DNA from: Acinetobacter shaoyimingii
GTDB taxonomy: Bacteria > Pseudomonadota > Gammaproteobacteria > Pseudomonadales > Moraxellaceae
Direction of reading: 5' to 3'
NCBI RefSeq assembly: GCF_011578045.1
Contig: NZ_CP049801.1
Location: 868,001-932,000, forward strand
Length of the DNA: 64,000 bases
In this document: piece after piece, positions 29,573 through 39,765 of the stretch
Layout: every line of letters begins with the position of its first letter
Position numbering within the stretch: the first letter of the stretch is position 1
Program-made: the position numbers and the translations under genes
Notes under the pieces: generated by a model
Told to the model about the DNA's origin: nothing
Database searches by the model: none
Seen by the model: the letters and a program-made list of their open reading frames with translations, nothing else

Positions 29573-30223
29573 ATGCGTGCATTATTAATTTCAGGTGTAG
29601 TTGGGGCGATGCTTTTGTCAGGTTGTTCAACTACTGGTAATAATATTGGTGGTGTTGAATACGATAAAACTGCTTTAGGTTCAATTATTGGTGCTGCAGC
29701 AGGTTATGGTATTTCTAAAGGGAACGCGAACAAAGCTAGCCAAAACAACCGTGCTGCCTTAATTGGTGCTGTTGTTGGTGGTGCTGCTGGTGTCTACCTT
29801 GACAATAAAGAGAAAAAACTTCGTCAACAAATGGCGGGTACTGGTGTAGAAGTTAACCGTAACCCAGATGGTTCTGTTGGTTTGGTTATGCCGGGTAACA
29901 TTACTTTTGATACCAACAAATCAAACATCAAACCAAACTTCTATACAACTTTGAATAAAGTTGCACAAACTTTGACTGAAGATAACCGTAGTGCGATTTT
30001 GGTAACAGGTTATACTGACAATACAGGTAATGATTCAATCAATATCCCATTGTCTCAAGCGCGTGCGCAATCAGTTGCGAGCTATTTAGCGTCTCAAGGT
30101 ATTCCAAGCAATCGTATTAATGCGCAAGGTTATGGTGCGTCTAACCCTATCGCAAGCAATGCGACTGCTGCAGGTCGTGAGCAAAATCGTCGTGTAGAAA
30201 TCAGTATTTACGCTACGAACTAA
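29573..30223 (+). CDS. OmpA-family lipoprotein with glycine zipper, copy 1
   Basis: A 216-residue outer membrane lipoprotein. The signal peptide ends in a lipobox LLSGC (Cys18). Residues about 35-85 form a glycine-zipper segment (GSIIGAAAGYGISKGNA, later GAVVGGAAGVYLDNKEKK), and the last 110 residues are an OmpA-like peptidoglycan-binding domain with TFDTNKSNIKPNF and GYTDNTGNDSINIPLSQARA, ending EQNRRVEI. It resembles E. coli YiaD. GAGGAG precedes the ATG at 29573; the frame upstream to 29507 lacks a signal peptide. The next gene is a close paralogue. Confidence 0.88.
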   Translation: MRALLISGVVGAMLLSGCSTTGNNIGGVEYDKTALGSIIGAAAGYGISKGNANKASQNNRAALIGAVVGGAAGVYLDNKEKKLRQQMAGTGVEVNRNPDGSVGLVMPGNITFDTNKSNIKPNFYTTLNKVAQTLTEDNRSAILVTGYTDNTGNDSINIPLSQARAQSVASYLASQGIPSNRINAQGYGASNPIASNATAAGREQNRRVEISIYATN

Positions 30224-30244
30224 GAAAAAAACAGGTATAATGAG

Positions 30245-30282
30245 AATCGAACCACAGTATAGCTGTGGTTCGATTTTTTTTA
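30245..30282 (+). terminator. Terminator between the two OmpA-like genes
   Basis: A perfect 13-bp stem (AATCGAACCACAG with 30263-30275) and a TATAG loop precede eight T. It separates transcription of the two paralogues, 20 bases before the second ATG region. Confidence 0.9.
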
Positions 30283-30305
30283 TGATGAAATAAATAGGTT
30301 ATATA

Positions 30306-30950
30306 ATGCGCGCATTAGCAATTACAGCAGCAGTAGTGGGTTCTTTAGTAATGTCTGGTTGCCAATCAACTACAGGTATTACTCAGTTTGACAAAACTGC
30401 GATTGGTACAGTACTAGGGGCTGCAGCTGGTTACGGTATTTCTAAAGGAAATGCTAATTCAAGTGCTCAAAATAATCGTGCTATTGCCATTGGTGCAGTA
30501 GTTGGGGGCTTATCTGGTGCTTACTTAGATAACAAAGAGAAAAAATTACGTACTCAAATGGCGGGTACTGGTGTAGAAGTGAGCCGTAATGCTGACGGTT
30601 CTGTTGCATTGATCATGCCTGGTAGCATTACGTTTGATACAAACAAATCAAACATCAAAACAAACTTCTACACAACTTTAGATAAAGTTGCTGCAACTTT
30701 AACTGAAGACAGCAAGAGCGGTATCTTAGTTTCTGGTTACACAGACAGCACTGGTACTGACGCAATTAACCTTCCATTGTCACAAGCTCGTGCGCAAGCA
30801 GTAGCGAGCTACCTTGCAACTAAAGGTGTTTCTACTTCACGTATTAATGCTCAAGGTCTAGGTTCATCTAATCCAATCGCAGACAACACAACTGCTGCTG
30901 GTAAAGAACAAAACCGTCGCGTTGAAATCAGCATTTATCAAGTTCAATAA
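30306..30950 (+). CDS. OmpA-family lipoprotein with glycine zipper, copy 2
   Basis: A 214-residue paralogue of the preceding gene with the same layout: lipobox VMSGC (Cys19), glycine zipper with GTVLGAAAGYGISKGNA, and an OmpA-like C-terminal domain with GYTDSTGTDAINLPLSQARA. Most differences are conservative and the spacing of motifs is identical, so the pair arose by tandem duplication. The start has only a weak ribosome site (AGGTTAT). With a terminator in the gap, expression must come from its own promoter or readthrough. Confidence 0.88.
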   Translation: MRALAITAAVVGSLVMSGCQSTTGITQFDKTAIGTVLGAAAGYGISKGNANSSAQNNRAIAIGAVVGGLSGAYLDNKEKKLRTQMAGTGVEVSRNADGSVALIMPGSITFDTNKSNIKTNFYTTLDKVAATLTEDSKSGILVSGYTDSTGTDAINLPLSQARAQAVASYLATKGVSTSRINAQGLGSSNPIADNTTAAGKEQNRRVEISIYQVQ

Positions 30951-30976
30951 TTCGTTTTGAATTTTATTGAATGAAT

Positions 30977-31004
30977 AAAAAACCACCTACGGGTGGTTTT
31001 TTAT
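30977..31004 (+). terminator. Terminator after the second OmpA-like gene
   Basis: AAAAAACCACC (30977-30987) pairs with GGTGGTTTTTT (30992-31002) around a TACG tetraloop. Classic intrinsic terminator. Confidence 0.9.
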
Positions 31005-31280
31005 CTGCAATTGATTTGCCAACATCTTCATCATGTATGTTTGATCATTCAAAGTCATTATTTCTATCTTATTTTCATTCAATCATTGCGGATTAAGTGA
31101 ACATCTTAATGTTTGCTTTAAGTCCATATGTTGTTTTTTATTGTCCTGAAAATGTGTAAATCATCGTTTTATTAGAAGTTAATTCACTGAAAAATAAATA
31201 CTATTATTTTTTTTGTAAATCATTAGGCAACTGCTATGCAGATGTCTATAATCGTGCCTTGGAACAAAAGAGGAAATACT
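31005..31280. other. Gene-free AT-rich stretch before rep
   Basis: Between the terminator and rep I see no credible coding frame, repeat or RNA. It must hold the rep promoter, but no pair of hexamers with good spacing stands out. Confidence 0.5.
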
Positions 31281-33320
31281 ATGTCGTCGGCAAGTCATTT
31301 GAATGACAAGCAACTTGAAGCCATGAAATACACTCAAGGACCCTTGTTAGTACTTGCAGGGGCTGGTTCAGGTAAAACATCGGTAATTACTCAAAAAATT
31401 GCTTATCTAGTCAAGCAATGTCGCATTCCTGCACATCGAATTACCGCAATGACCTTTACCAATAAAGCTGCACGTGAAATGAAAGAACGTGTGAGTAAGC
31501 TATTGGGGAAAGAAGATGGTAAGGGTTTGTCCGTCTCGACCTTCCATACATTTGGTTTAAATTTACTGCGACTAGAACTTAAACATACACCACTTAAAAA
31601 TAACTTTTCTATTTTAGATGCCGATGACTGTAAGCGCATTTTGATGGATTTAATGCATCGAGATAATTTGTCTGGTGCAGAAAGTAAAGAGCTTATCGCA
31701 AAAGCAATGAAGATGATTTCAGATTGGAAGAACGATCTGATATTGCCTGAGCAAGCGCATACCACCTGTGAAACGGCTGAAGATGTTCAATTTGCGCATC
31801 TGTATCAACTGTATGAACGTAATTTACGTGCGTATAACGCCGTAGATTTTGATGATCTGATTGTGATGCCAACGCGTCTTTTACAGGAAAATGCAGAAGT
31901 TCGTGATAAATGGCAGAACCGAGTGCGTTATCTGTTGGTCGATGAGTATCAAGATACCAACACAGCACAGTATATTTTGGTGAAGCTTCTTGTCGGTGTA
32001 ATGGGGCAGTTCACTGCCGTAGGGGATGATGACCAATCCATTTATGCATGGCGTGGTGCTAAGCCTGAAAATATGGCTTTACTCAAAGAAGATTTCCCGA
32101 ATTTAAAAGTGATTAAGCTCGAACAAAACTACCGTTCGACCAGCCGAATCCTAAAAGCGGCCAACCATGTTATTGAAAATAACCCGCATATTTTTGATAA
32201 AAAATTGTGGAGTGATAAAGGGCATGGTGAAGTCATTCGTATTATTACCTGTCGTAATGATGACGATGAATCTGAGCGTGTGGTGAAAGATTTACTTACC
32301 CATAAACTGATGAACGGTAAAAACTGGAAAGATTATGCAGTTTTGTATCGTGGTAATTTTCAAGCGCGTGTTTTAGAAACTCAGTTACGCCAAATGCAAA
32401 TTCCTTATAAGCTTTCAGGTGGTCAGTCCTTCTTCGGTCGTGCTGAAATCAAAGACATTATGAGTTATTTACGGGTTATTATTAACCCCGAAGATGACAG
32501 TGCCTTCTTACGTATTATCAATACGCCAAAACGTGCGATTGGTCCTGTAACCTTAGAAAAATTAGGCTTATTTGCTCAAGAAAATAACTTATCTCTATTG
32601 GCGGCTGCGAGCGATCAACGCTTAACCATGGTGATGCCGAAGAAAGCCACTTCTCAATTGGCTGAATTTGCAGAGTTTATTCAAAACTTTACCCGTGAGC
32701 TGTTAGATGACGATGAGCCAGTGCCTAAAATTCGTCAAATGATGCATGAGTCTGGCTATATCGATTACATCAAAGAATCCGCAGCGACACCTGCGCAGGA
32801 AAAAACCAAACTGGATAATATTGAAGTGCTGTATAGCAGTATTCAAAGTTTGATTAACCGTGCTGAAGATGTCGATGAAAAAAACATTGAAAGTGTGATT
32901 CGAAAAATGGTGCTTCTAGACATGCTTGAGCAGCAGCAAGAAGATGAAGACATCGATAAGGTGAATTTGTTGACATTGCATGCGTCTAAAGGTTTGGAGT
33001 TCCCATTTGTTTATATCATGGGCTTAGAGGAAGAGTTACTTCCACATAAAAACTCAATCGTGGCCGATACCATCGAAGAAGAACGTCGTTTGATGTATGT
33101 AGGCATTACCCGTGCGAAGCAAGGTTTGACTTTAACACTGGCTGAACAGCGTAAAAATGGTGGTCAAATGAAGCAAATGACACCAAGCCGTTTCTTAGAT
33201 GAATTGCCGCAAGATGAAATTGACTGGCTCGGACGTAAGAAAAAATTAGCAGAGCATGTTGATCCGAAAGTGCAGGCTCAACAGTATTTGCAAAATTTAA
33301 AAGCTTTACTTAAACGTTAG
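31281..33320 (+). CDS. rep: ATP-dependent DNA helicase Rep
   Basis: Rep is a superfamily 1A, 3'-5' helicase that helps replication forks past protein roadblocks. The 679 residues show LNDKQLEAMKYTQGPLLVLA with Walker A AGAGSGKTSVI, DEYQDTNTAQY (motif II), GDDDQSIYAWRGA (motif III), LEQNYRST (motif IV), VNLLTLHASKGLEFPFV (motif V) and EERRLMYVGITRAK (motif VI). Length and the NLLTLHASKGLEF region fit Rep better than UvrD, which is longer. AGAGGAA lies seven bases before the ATG at 31281. It is followed by dut at 64 bases. Confidence 0.9.
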   Translation: MSSASHLNDKQLEAMKYTQGPLLVLAGAGSGKTSVITQKIAYLVKQCRIPAHRITAMTFTNKAAREMKERVSKLLGKEDGKGLSVSTFHTFGLNLLRLELKHTPLKNNFSILDADDCKRILMDLMHRDNLSGAESKELIAKAMKMISDWKNDLILPEQAHTTCETAEDVQFAHLYQLYERNLRAYNAVDFDDLIVMPTRLLQENAEVRDKWQNRVRYLLVDEYQDTNTAQYILVKLLVGVMGQFTAVGDDDQSIYAWRGAKPENMALLKEDFPNLKVIKLEQNYRSTSRILKAANHVIENNPHIFDKKLWSDKGHGEVIRIITCRNDDDESERVVKDLLTHKLMNGKNWKDYAVLYRGNFQARVLETQLRQMQIPYKLSGGQSFFGRAEIKDIMSYLRVIINPEDDSAFLRIINTPKRAIGPVTLEKLGLFAQENNLSLLAAASDQRLTMVMPKKATSQLAEFAEFIQNFTRELLDDDEPVPKIRQMMHESGYIDYIKESAATPAQEKTKLDNIEVLYSSIQSLINRAEDVDEKNIESVIRKMVLLDMLEQQQEDEDIDKVNLLTLHASKGLEFPFVYIMGLEEELLPHKNSIVADTIEEERRLMYVGITRAKQGLTLTLAEQRKNGGQMKQMTPSRFLDELPQDEIDWLGRKKKLAEHVDPKVQAQQYLQNLKALLKR

Positions 33321-33384
33321 AAACTTAAAAAACGTTAGACATTGAAACCTTAAAAGATTAATTGTAAACCACACAGGATTTTAT

Positions 33385-33837
33385 ATGAAAGTTCAAGTTA
33401 AAGTTCTTGATCAACGCCTTGGGCAAGAATGGCCATTACCCACTTATGCAACAACAGGTTCAGCAGGTTTGGATTTACGTGCATGTGTAGACCAAGCGAT
33501 TCAAATTGAACCTGGTCAAACTGTTTTAGTGAAAACAGGTATGGCAATTTATATCGAAGATCCACAATATGCAGGTTTGATTCTTCCACGTTCGGGCTTA
33601 GGTCATAAACACGGAATTGTACTAGGCAATTTAGTGGGTTTGATTGACTCTGATTACCAAGGTGAACTGATGGTTTCTGTCTGGAATCGTAGTCAAACTA
33701 CATTCACTTTAGAACCAGGCGAACGTCTTGCACAATATGTGTTGGTTCCAGTGATTCAAGCTCAATTTGATTTAGTGAATGAGTTTGAAGCAACTGAACG
33801 TGGTGCAGGTGGCTTTGGGCATACTGGCACAAACTAA
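33385..33837 (+). CDS. dut: dUTP diphosphatase
   Basis: Dut hydrolyses dUTP to dUMP and pyrophosphate, limiting uracil in DNA and supplying dTMP synthesis. All five motifs of the trimeric family are present in 150 residues: [37 protein letters not shown] and the C-terminal [11 protein letters not shown]. The order dut-algC-argB is shared with Pseudomonas, where coaBC precedes dut; here rep takes that place. Confidence 0.96.
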   Translation: MKVQVKVLDQRLGQEWPLPTYATTGSAGLDLRACVDQAIQIEPGQTVLVKTGMAIYIEDPQYAGLILPRSGLGHKHGIVLGNLVGLIDSDYQGELMVSVWNRSQTTFTLEPGERLAQYVLVPVIQAQFDLVNEFEATERGAGGFGHTGTN

Positions 33838-33849
33838 TTTATACAAATA

Positions 33850-33875
33850 AAAGCCTGATACGTCAGGTTTTTATC
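33850..33875 (+). terminator. Terminator after dut
   Basis: AAGCCTGA (33851-33858) pairs with TCAGGTTT (33863-33870; one G-T pair) around TACG, followed by TTATC. Moderate strength. Confidence 0.7.
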
Positions 33876-34010
33876 TTTTTCTGTGATATATTGCTACAAA
33901 ATAATTAAAAACGAAGCTCATAATTTTTATATAGTATAAGCTTCTCCAATGAGTGTATAACGCTTTTGTCCTATGTCCATTAGCAAAAACTTATAAGAAT
34001 TAAGTTCAAC

Positions 34011-34049
34011 ATGGCGATGGAAGCACAAGCATTTAGTTGTCTTTTATGA
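34011..34049 (+). CDS. Possible 12-codon upstream ORF overlapping the algC start
   Basis: ATG at 34011 opens MAMEAQAFSCLL and stops at TGA 34047-34049, which overlaps the algC ATG (34046-34048) as ATGA. The algC start itself has no ribosome site, so coupling through this small frame is conceivable. The small frame also lacks a good ribosome site. Treat as a candidate only. Confidence 0.25.
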   Translation: MAMEAQAFSCLL

Positions 34050-35473
34050 ATACAAATCTTAATTTATTTCCCAAGCAAATTTTCCGTGCGTATGACATTC
34101 GTGGAAAAGTAAATCTCCTGACCCCTCAAGTTGTATTTGCAATTGGACATGGTCTGGTTGCTCAATATCAAAATAATCAGCAAAAAAAAATCGTTATTGG
34201 CTATGATGCACGTCTTTCTAGCCCTTTTTACGCCAAAATTATTGCCACGATATTCAAAGAACATCATTTTGACGTGACAGAAGTGGGTTGTTGTTCAACA
34301 CCTCAATTGAATTTTGCTGCCAGAAATACCCAAGGCAATGGAATCATGGTGACGGCAAGTCACAACCCCAAAGAAGATAATGGTATTAAATGGATCATGC
34401 AGTTTGAGCCACCTTCTCCAGATATGATTCAAAGCGTTGCTGGATCTGCTGAGCCTTATTTTTATACTAATAAACGTTTCAGCATTGAAAACGATGTCAA
34501 ACACCAGATCAAATCGGAATATTGTTTGGCCTATCAGGCAGAGCTTTTATCTGATATTGAGTTGCAGCGCCCGCTCAAAGTCGTAATCGATGGTTTAAAC
34601 GGCTCCGCAGGCTATTGTGCTGACTTGATTTTGCAGAAAATGGGTTGTGAAGTGATTTCACTGCGTACGAATCCAGATGGTGATTTCCCAGATCATGCAC
34701 CTGATCCATCTTTGTCTATTCATTTAAAAAAATTGCAAGAAAAAGTATTATTGCATGAGGCAGACTTAGGTATTGCTTTGGATGGAGATGGGGATCGTGT
34801 GGTTTTGGTCGATGAAAATGCCAAAATTATTACTGCAGATCGTTTGCTGTCTTTGTTTGCACAAATTTGTTTAGCGACGCATCCTGAACATGAAATTGTC
34901 TTCGACGTGAAATGTTCGAGTATGGTCAAAAATACGGTTGAACGTTTAGGCGGCCATCCGAAAATGATTCGTACAGGCAGTAGCTTCCTGCGCCGTTATA
35001 TTGCTCAGTCAGAGGGGCAAGCTGTGTTTGGTGGAGAATATGCTGGACACTATGTCTTTAATGATGGGCGTGGTCATGGCTACGATGATGGTATTTACGC
35101 TGCACTACGTGTCATGGAGTATTTAAGCCAGCAACCTCATACCACCTTGTCTGATTTGTTGGCACAATATCCTGAGCGCTGTGGCACTGAAGATACCTAT
35201 ATCAGCACAGGCGGGATTGATCCACAGCTGGTTTTAGGTCAAGTGGAAGGACAATGCCAATCTTTAGGTGCTTCTATCCAGAAAATTGATGGTATACGAC
35301 TTGATTTTAAAGATGGATTTGGCATTATGCGAGCATCAAATACGGGTGATTTTTTTACCGTTCGTTTTGATGCAGATAGCCCGACGGGTTTAAATGATAT
35401 TCGTCATAAATTTGTCTCAATGCTAAGCGATGCATATCCAAATATTGCACATGACATTTTAAACGCACAATAA
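34046..35473 (+). CDS. algC: Phosphomannomutase/phosphoglucomutase
   Basis: An alpha-D-phosphohexomutase of 475 residues, interconverting the 1- and 6-phosphates of mannose and glucose for surface polysaccharides and LPS core. It begins FPKQIFRAYDIRGKV, has the phosphoserine loop TASHNPKEDNGIK near residue 100, the metal loop ALDGDGDRVV near 245, the sugar-binding GGEYAGHYVF near 330, and a C-terminal phosphate-binding RASNTGDFFTVRF. The length is that of Pseudomonas AlgC. The start at 34046 matches family N-termini but lacks a Shine-Dalgarno sequence. Confidence 0.9.
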   Translation: MNTNLNLFPKQIFRAYDIRGKVNLLTPQVVFAIGHGLVAQYQNNQQKKIVIGYDARLSSPFYAKIIATIFKEHHFDVTEVGCCSTPQLNFAARNTQGNGIMVTASHNPKEDNGIKWIMQFEPPSPDMIQSVAGSAEPYFYTNKRFSIENDVKHQIKSEYCLAYQAELLSDIELQRPLKVVIDGLNGSAGYCADLILQKMGCEVISLRTNPDGDFPDHAPDPSLSIHLKKLQEKVLLHEADLGIALDGDGDRVVLVDENAKIITADRLLSLFAQICLATHPEHEIVFDVKCSSMVKNTVERLGGHPKMIRTGSSFLRRYIAQSEGQAVFGGEYAGHYVFNDGRGHGYDDGIYAALRVMEYLSQQPHTTLSDLLAQYPERCGTEDTYISTGGIDPQLVLGQVEGQCQSLGASIQKIDGIRLDFKDGFGIMRASNTGDFFTVRFDADSPTGLNDIRHKFVSMLSDAYPNIAHDILNAQ

Positions 35474-35488
35474 CTTATTGGTACATAA

Positions 35489-36412
<924 letters not shown>

Positions 36413-36469
36413 GACGTTTCGACTTTTCTGTTTAAGTTAAAGTCGTTGAGCATTTGATTTATCCTAAAT

Positions 36470-36498
36470 AAAAAAGTCACTTAATGTGGCTTTTTTCT
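36470..36498 (+). terminator. Terminator after argB
   Basis: AAAAAGTCAC (36471-36480) pairs with GTGGCTTTTT (36486-36495; one G-T pair) around TTAAT, followed by T and C-rich sequence. Confidence 0.8.
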
Positions 36499-36683
36499 TC
36501 TTTAAACACCTGTCTGTATGCATGAAAAATGATGCTTCACCGAAGCTATTCAGTCATTTTAAGACCCAACCATTGACCAAATGTTAAATCGATTAAACAG
36601 TATACAAAAGAAAATATTCGGATTTGCATACAGGCTTTGTCTCATGCACAATATTCAATATAACTAGAAGTTAATGAAAGATT

Positions 36684-37532
36684 ATGTGCCAATTGTTAGG
36701 AATGAACTGTGCGACCCCTACGGATATTACTTTTTCTTTCCGTGGATTTTCTCAGCGTGCTGGAATAACGTCCGATCATTCTGATGGCTTTGGTATCGCT
36801 TTTTTTGAAGACAAAGCGTGTCGCCTTTTTGTCGATAACCAATCTGCTGTAGTGTCTCCAATTGCTGAATTGGTTCGGAACTACCCAATCAAATCACGTA
36901 ACGTGATTGCACATATTCGTAAAGCCACGCAAGGCAAAATCACCTTAGAAAATTCACATCCGTTTATTCGTGAGTTATGGGGCAGACAATGGATTTTTGC
37001 TCACAATGGGGATTTGCATGACTTTAATCCGCGACTTTCTGGCAAATTTATTCCAGTAGGCAATACAGATAGTGAGCGTTCTTTTTGTTTCTTGCTCGAT
37101 CAATTGGTGGTGAAATTTGGTTACCAAGAACCACGCATTGAAGATATTTTTCAAGTCTTAGAAGAAATTTCGCCTCGTGTTGCTGAATATGGCACTTTTA
37201 ATTTTTGTTTATCCAATGGTCAGGCCTTGTTTAGTTATGCGACCACAAAACTGCATTGGATCGTTCGTGAATACCCATTTAAACAAGCTCGATTGATTGA
37301 TATTGATGTTGAGGTTGATTTTAGTGACGTCACTACACCAGAAGACCGAGTGGCAGTCATTACCACAGAACCACTGACTGATAATGAAGAGTGGACTGCG
37401 TATCAACCGGGTGAAATGATATTGTTCCAATACGGTCAACCCATTAAACATGCTTTAACGCATGTTGAGCGTTTAGTGCGTGAAGCCAAAGATCCAACTT
37501 TAAAAAGAGTTACTCGCGCAGATCAATATTAA
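36684..37532 (+). CDS. Class II glutamine amidotransferase (YafJ-like)
   Basis: A 282-residue Ntn-type glutaminase domain protein. It starts MCQLLGMNCATPTDITFSF, where Cys2 becomes the N-terminal nucleophile after methionine removal. Later come DGFGIAFF near residue 32, RKATQGK near 81 and NSHPFIRELWGRQWIFAHNG, the glutamine-binding Asn-Gly oxyanion region. No synthase domain is attached. E. coli YafJ has the same layout and no known partner. It stands alone; the ATG at 36684 has a moderate AGAAG/GAAAG site. Confidence 0.85.
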   Translation: MCQLLGMNCATPTDITFSFRGFSQRAGITSDHSDGFGIAFFEDKACRLFVDNQSAVVSPIAELVRNYPIKSRNVIAHIRKATQGKITLENSHPFIRELWGRQWIFAHNGDLHDFNPRLSGKFIPVGNTDSERSFCFLLDQLVVKFGYQEPRIEDIFQVLEEISPRVAEYGTFNFCLSNGQALFSYATTKLHWIVREYPFKQARLIDIDVEVDFSDVTTPEDRVAVITTEPLTDNEEWTAYQPGEMILFQYGQPIKHALTHVERLVREAKDPTLKRVTRADQY

Positions 37533-37548
37533 TTAATGCATTAAGACA

Positions 37549-37594
37549 GGCAAATGAGTGATCAGTATTCATATTACTGATTTTTGATTTGCCT
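37549..37594 (+). terminator. Long hairpin after the amidotransferase gene
   Basis: The outer arms AGGCAAAT/ATTTGCCT (37549-37556 with 37587-37594) and inner arms ATCAGTA/TACTGAT (37561-37567 with 37575-37581) make one long stem. No clean T-run follows, so it may be a terminator of low efficiency or a 3' stability element. Confidence 0.5.
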
Positions 37595-37951
37595 CTTTGC
37601 ATATCATTTACCTTGATAAAACCCCTTAGCTATAGCTTTCAAATGAGTTCTCTTTAAAGTTATTTTTAATACAAAAAGTTTTTTAATAAAACTTTTAGGT
37701 AGTAATGCTAATAAGTTATTGTATATATTTTAATTCTTATTCAATCTAAAATATTTATATTAAATTTGGAATTGTATAATTAATAACTGACTCTTTTAAT
37801 CTGGTTTAATTAAATTAACAATTAAAATCATGAAGATAGGTATTTTAAGGCTTTTTTTACATAATCCCGACTAAGCTGGTTTATTTTTATTTTATATTTA
37901 TCTCTATAAGATGTTTTTAAAACAAAATACATTTTATTTTAAGGGGATCGT
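37595..37951. other. Very AT-rich gene-free stretch before the bacteriohemerythrin gene
   Basis: About 350 bases, visibly richer in A and T than the flanks, with no coding frame or RNA that I can support. It presumably holds the promoter of the bacteriohemerythrin gene. The end, AAGGGG, is that gene's ribosome site. Confidence 0.5.
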
Positions 37952-38407
37952 ATGAAGATGAAATGGGTACCAGAATACAACACTGGAATCGATGTGATTG
38001 ACGATCAACATAAACGTATTTTAGATTTCATTAATGAAATTGATGAAATTGGCGATACGACTGATCGTGTTCGTATTAAAGAGATTTTAAATAATATTAT
38101 CGATTATACCCAATCTCATTTTACCTTTGAGGAAAGTCTACAAGAAGAGGCTGATTATAAATATCGTGTACCACATAAGCGTGTACATGACTTATTTATT
38201 AAACGGATTGAAGACTATCGTGATAAATTTGATGCAGGACATTCGATTGAAGCTGAATTGCATCAAGTGTTGTCAAAATGGTTAATCAATCATATTCAAC
38301 ATGATGATGCGGATTATGTTGGTGCTGTTAAGTTAAATATGATTGGCATTATTAAAGAAAATGAAAAGAAAAAGGGCAAAAATTGGTTTTCTCGATTCTT
38401 TTCATAA
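37952..38407 (+). CDS. Bacteriohemerythrin
   Basis: A 151-residue oxygen-binding hemerythrin, predicted cytoplasmic. The di-iron ligands are visible in order: IDDQHKRILDF (His), SHFTFEESLQEE (His and Glu), YRVPHKRVHD (two His, HxxxH) and NHIQHDDADY (His and Asp). The start MKMKWVPEYNTGIDVIDDQH is typical of stand-alone bacterial forms. A Lys-rich tail ends in NWFSRFFS. Roles proposed for the family are oxygen storage, delivery or sensing. AAGGGG lies six bases before the ATG; a terminator follows. Confidence 0.92.
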   Translation: MKMKWVPEYNTGIDVIDDQHKRILDFINEIDEIGDTTDRVRIKEILNNIIDYTQSHFTFEESLQEEADYKYRVPHKRVHDLFIKRIEDYRDKFDAGHSIEAELHQVLSKWLINHIQHDDADYVGAVKLNMIGIIKENEKKKGKNWFSRFFS

Positions 38408-38580
38408 TCGTTAATAAACCTTTTTATTATTGTTCTCATCGACTTTCTTTTCTCCTGATGAAAACTTAAATTTAAAAATTTTTTTAAGGTGAAAAGAATG
38501 TAAAAAGTGAGCTAATAATTAGAATTATAAAGAGATAATAAATAAAATCTATGACAATAAATGGATATGAACGTTGGCGC

Positions 38581-38618
38581 AGCAAATCACTTTAGCGAGT
38601 GATTTGCTTTTTCTTTTT
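38581..38618 (+). terminator. Terminator after the bacteriohemerythrin gene
   Basis: A perfect 11-bp stem (AGCAAATCACT, 38581-38591 with 38598-38608), a six-base loop, then TTTTCTTTTTC. It lies only 17 bases before the first ATG of the next frame, which favours a later start for that gene. Confidence 0.85.
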
Positions 38619-38697
38619 CTAAACTTTGATTTTCATGAGTGACAAAGGCAAAATAGCACAAGACTTTTTCACGGAACTCATCATGCAGGACAAATCT

Positions 38698-39765
38698 ATG
38701 TCACGATGGTTATCGCCGCTCATGGCATTTTGTTTATCGTTTATGATCATTGTAGGTCTAGCACCGAGTCTTGGTTTACAAATTGATCGACAAATTGACT
38801 TTTGGTTGTTGTGGTTAGGCACAATGCTGGTTTTAGCATTACCTATCGTCTACCTCGAAATTGCGCTAGCAAAACGTTCTAAAACGTCTGCCTTGAATGC
38901 ATTATCGAGCTTAACACGTGATGCTGATGCTTCACAAAAATGGCGTATTGTAGGTTGGGTTTCTGTTGGGTTTACAGCATTTTTAGCAGGTGGTGTGATC
39001 TTAAATATTGCACAAATTGCTGGCATAAATGCACATATTCCTTTAGCGCAAAATATGATCTTTTTGATTGGTGCAGTGATTGCTTTCGCGCTTTCCTTTG
39101 TTCCTCGACTATTTTTAGTGCTGATCACAGCTGTTGCTGTCATCGCTTCAATCGTATTGGCCAATGTTCTGGGTGTTAGCACTCAAGCATGGCATATGAC
39201 CCCTGTAGAGTTTAAAGAGTGGGGCAATGCAACCATTTTAGCGCTTGTGGCTAGTGGTTTAGGTTTAGGTCTATATTGGCAAAACAATGTCATGTCGACT
39301 TCTCAGCAGGAAGCTGCCAGCTCACGTTCGTTACCTATTTGGATTGCACAGTTGATTGCTGTGGTTGCATTTGGTTATTTTGCTATTTCAGCACAAATGC
39401 CTGCATATGCCATTTTAGTTGCTGCAATTGCTTCTGCTGCATTGCTTCTGAATTTAGCCAAAGAGCAGTTGGTACAACGTAATGTGGCTTTGCCTGTTCA
39501 ATACGTTTTATTGCTTGCGCCTTTGTTTGTATGGGCTGTGCCAAATATCAGTTCAGTGCTCAATCCTGTGCTCATGCTTTTGGGCTTAGCGATTTGTTTG
39601 ATTTATTCAATCTTTGTGGGTTGGATGATGAAAATTAGCCACTTGCGTAAAGCAATGAATTTTAGCCATGAAGTTTTTTATAATATTTGGCGTATTGCGG
39701 TACGTATTGTATTGCCACTCAGTATTCTGCTTGCAATGATTTCCTATATCGGACAATTGATTTAA
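38698..39765 (+). CDS. NSS-like sodium-dependent transporter (putative)
   Basis: An integral membrane protein of 355 residues with about ten or eleven hydrophobic helices. LWLGTMLVLALPIVYLEIAL near residue 40 resembles helix 2 of neurotransmitter:sodium symporters (the L-P--Y-E pattern), but the protein is shorter than the usual 440 or more residues and the first helix lacks an evident sodium/substrate site. The frame is open from 38635; the start at 38698 is chosen because AGGACA precedes it and because a terminator ends at 38618. Its stop codon overlaps the rnfH ATG (TAATG). Function is unknown. Confidence 0.6.
   Translation: MSRWLSPLMAFCLSFMIIVGLAPSLGLQIDRQIDFWLLWLGTMLVLALPIVYLEIALAKRSKTSALNALSSLTRDADASQKWRIVGWVSVGFTAFLAGGVILNIAQIAGINAHIPLAQNMIFLIGAVIAFALSFVPRLFLVLITAVAVIASIVLANVLGVSTQAWHMTPVEFKEWGNATILALVASGLGLGLYWQNNVMSTSQQEAASSRSLPIWIAQLIAVVAFGYFAISAQMPAYAILVAAIASAALLLNLAKEQLVQRNVALPVQYVLLLAPLFVWAVPNISSVLNPVLMLLGLAICLIYSIFVGWMMKISHLRKAMNFSHEVFYNIWRIAVRIVLPLSILLAMISYIGQLI

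Noticed and set aside
38551..38595. A 14-codon frame (MTINGYERWRSKSL) before the NSS-like gene
   Set aside because: No ribosome site, and it ends inside the terminator hairpin.
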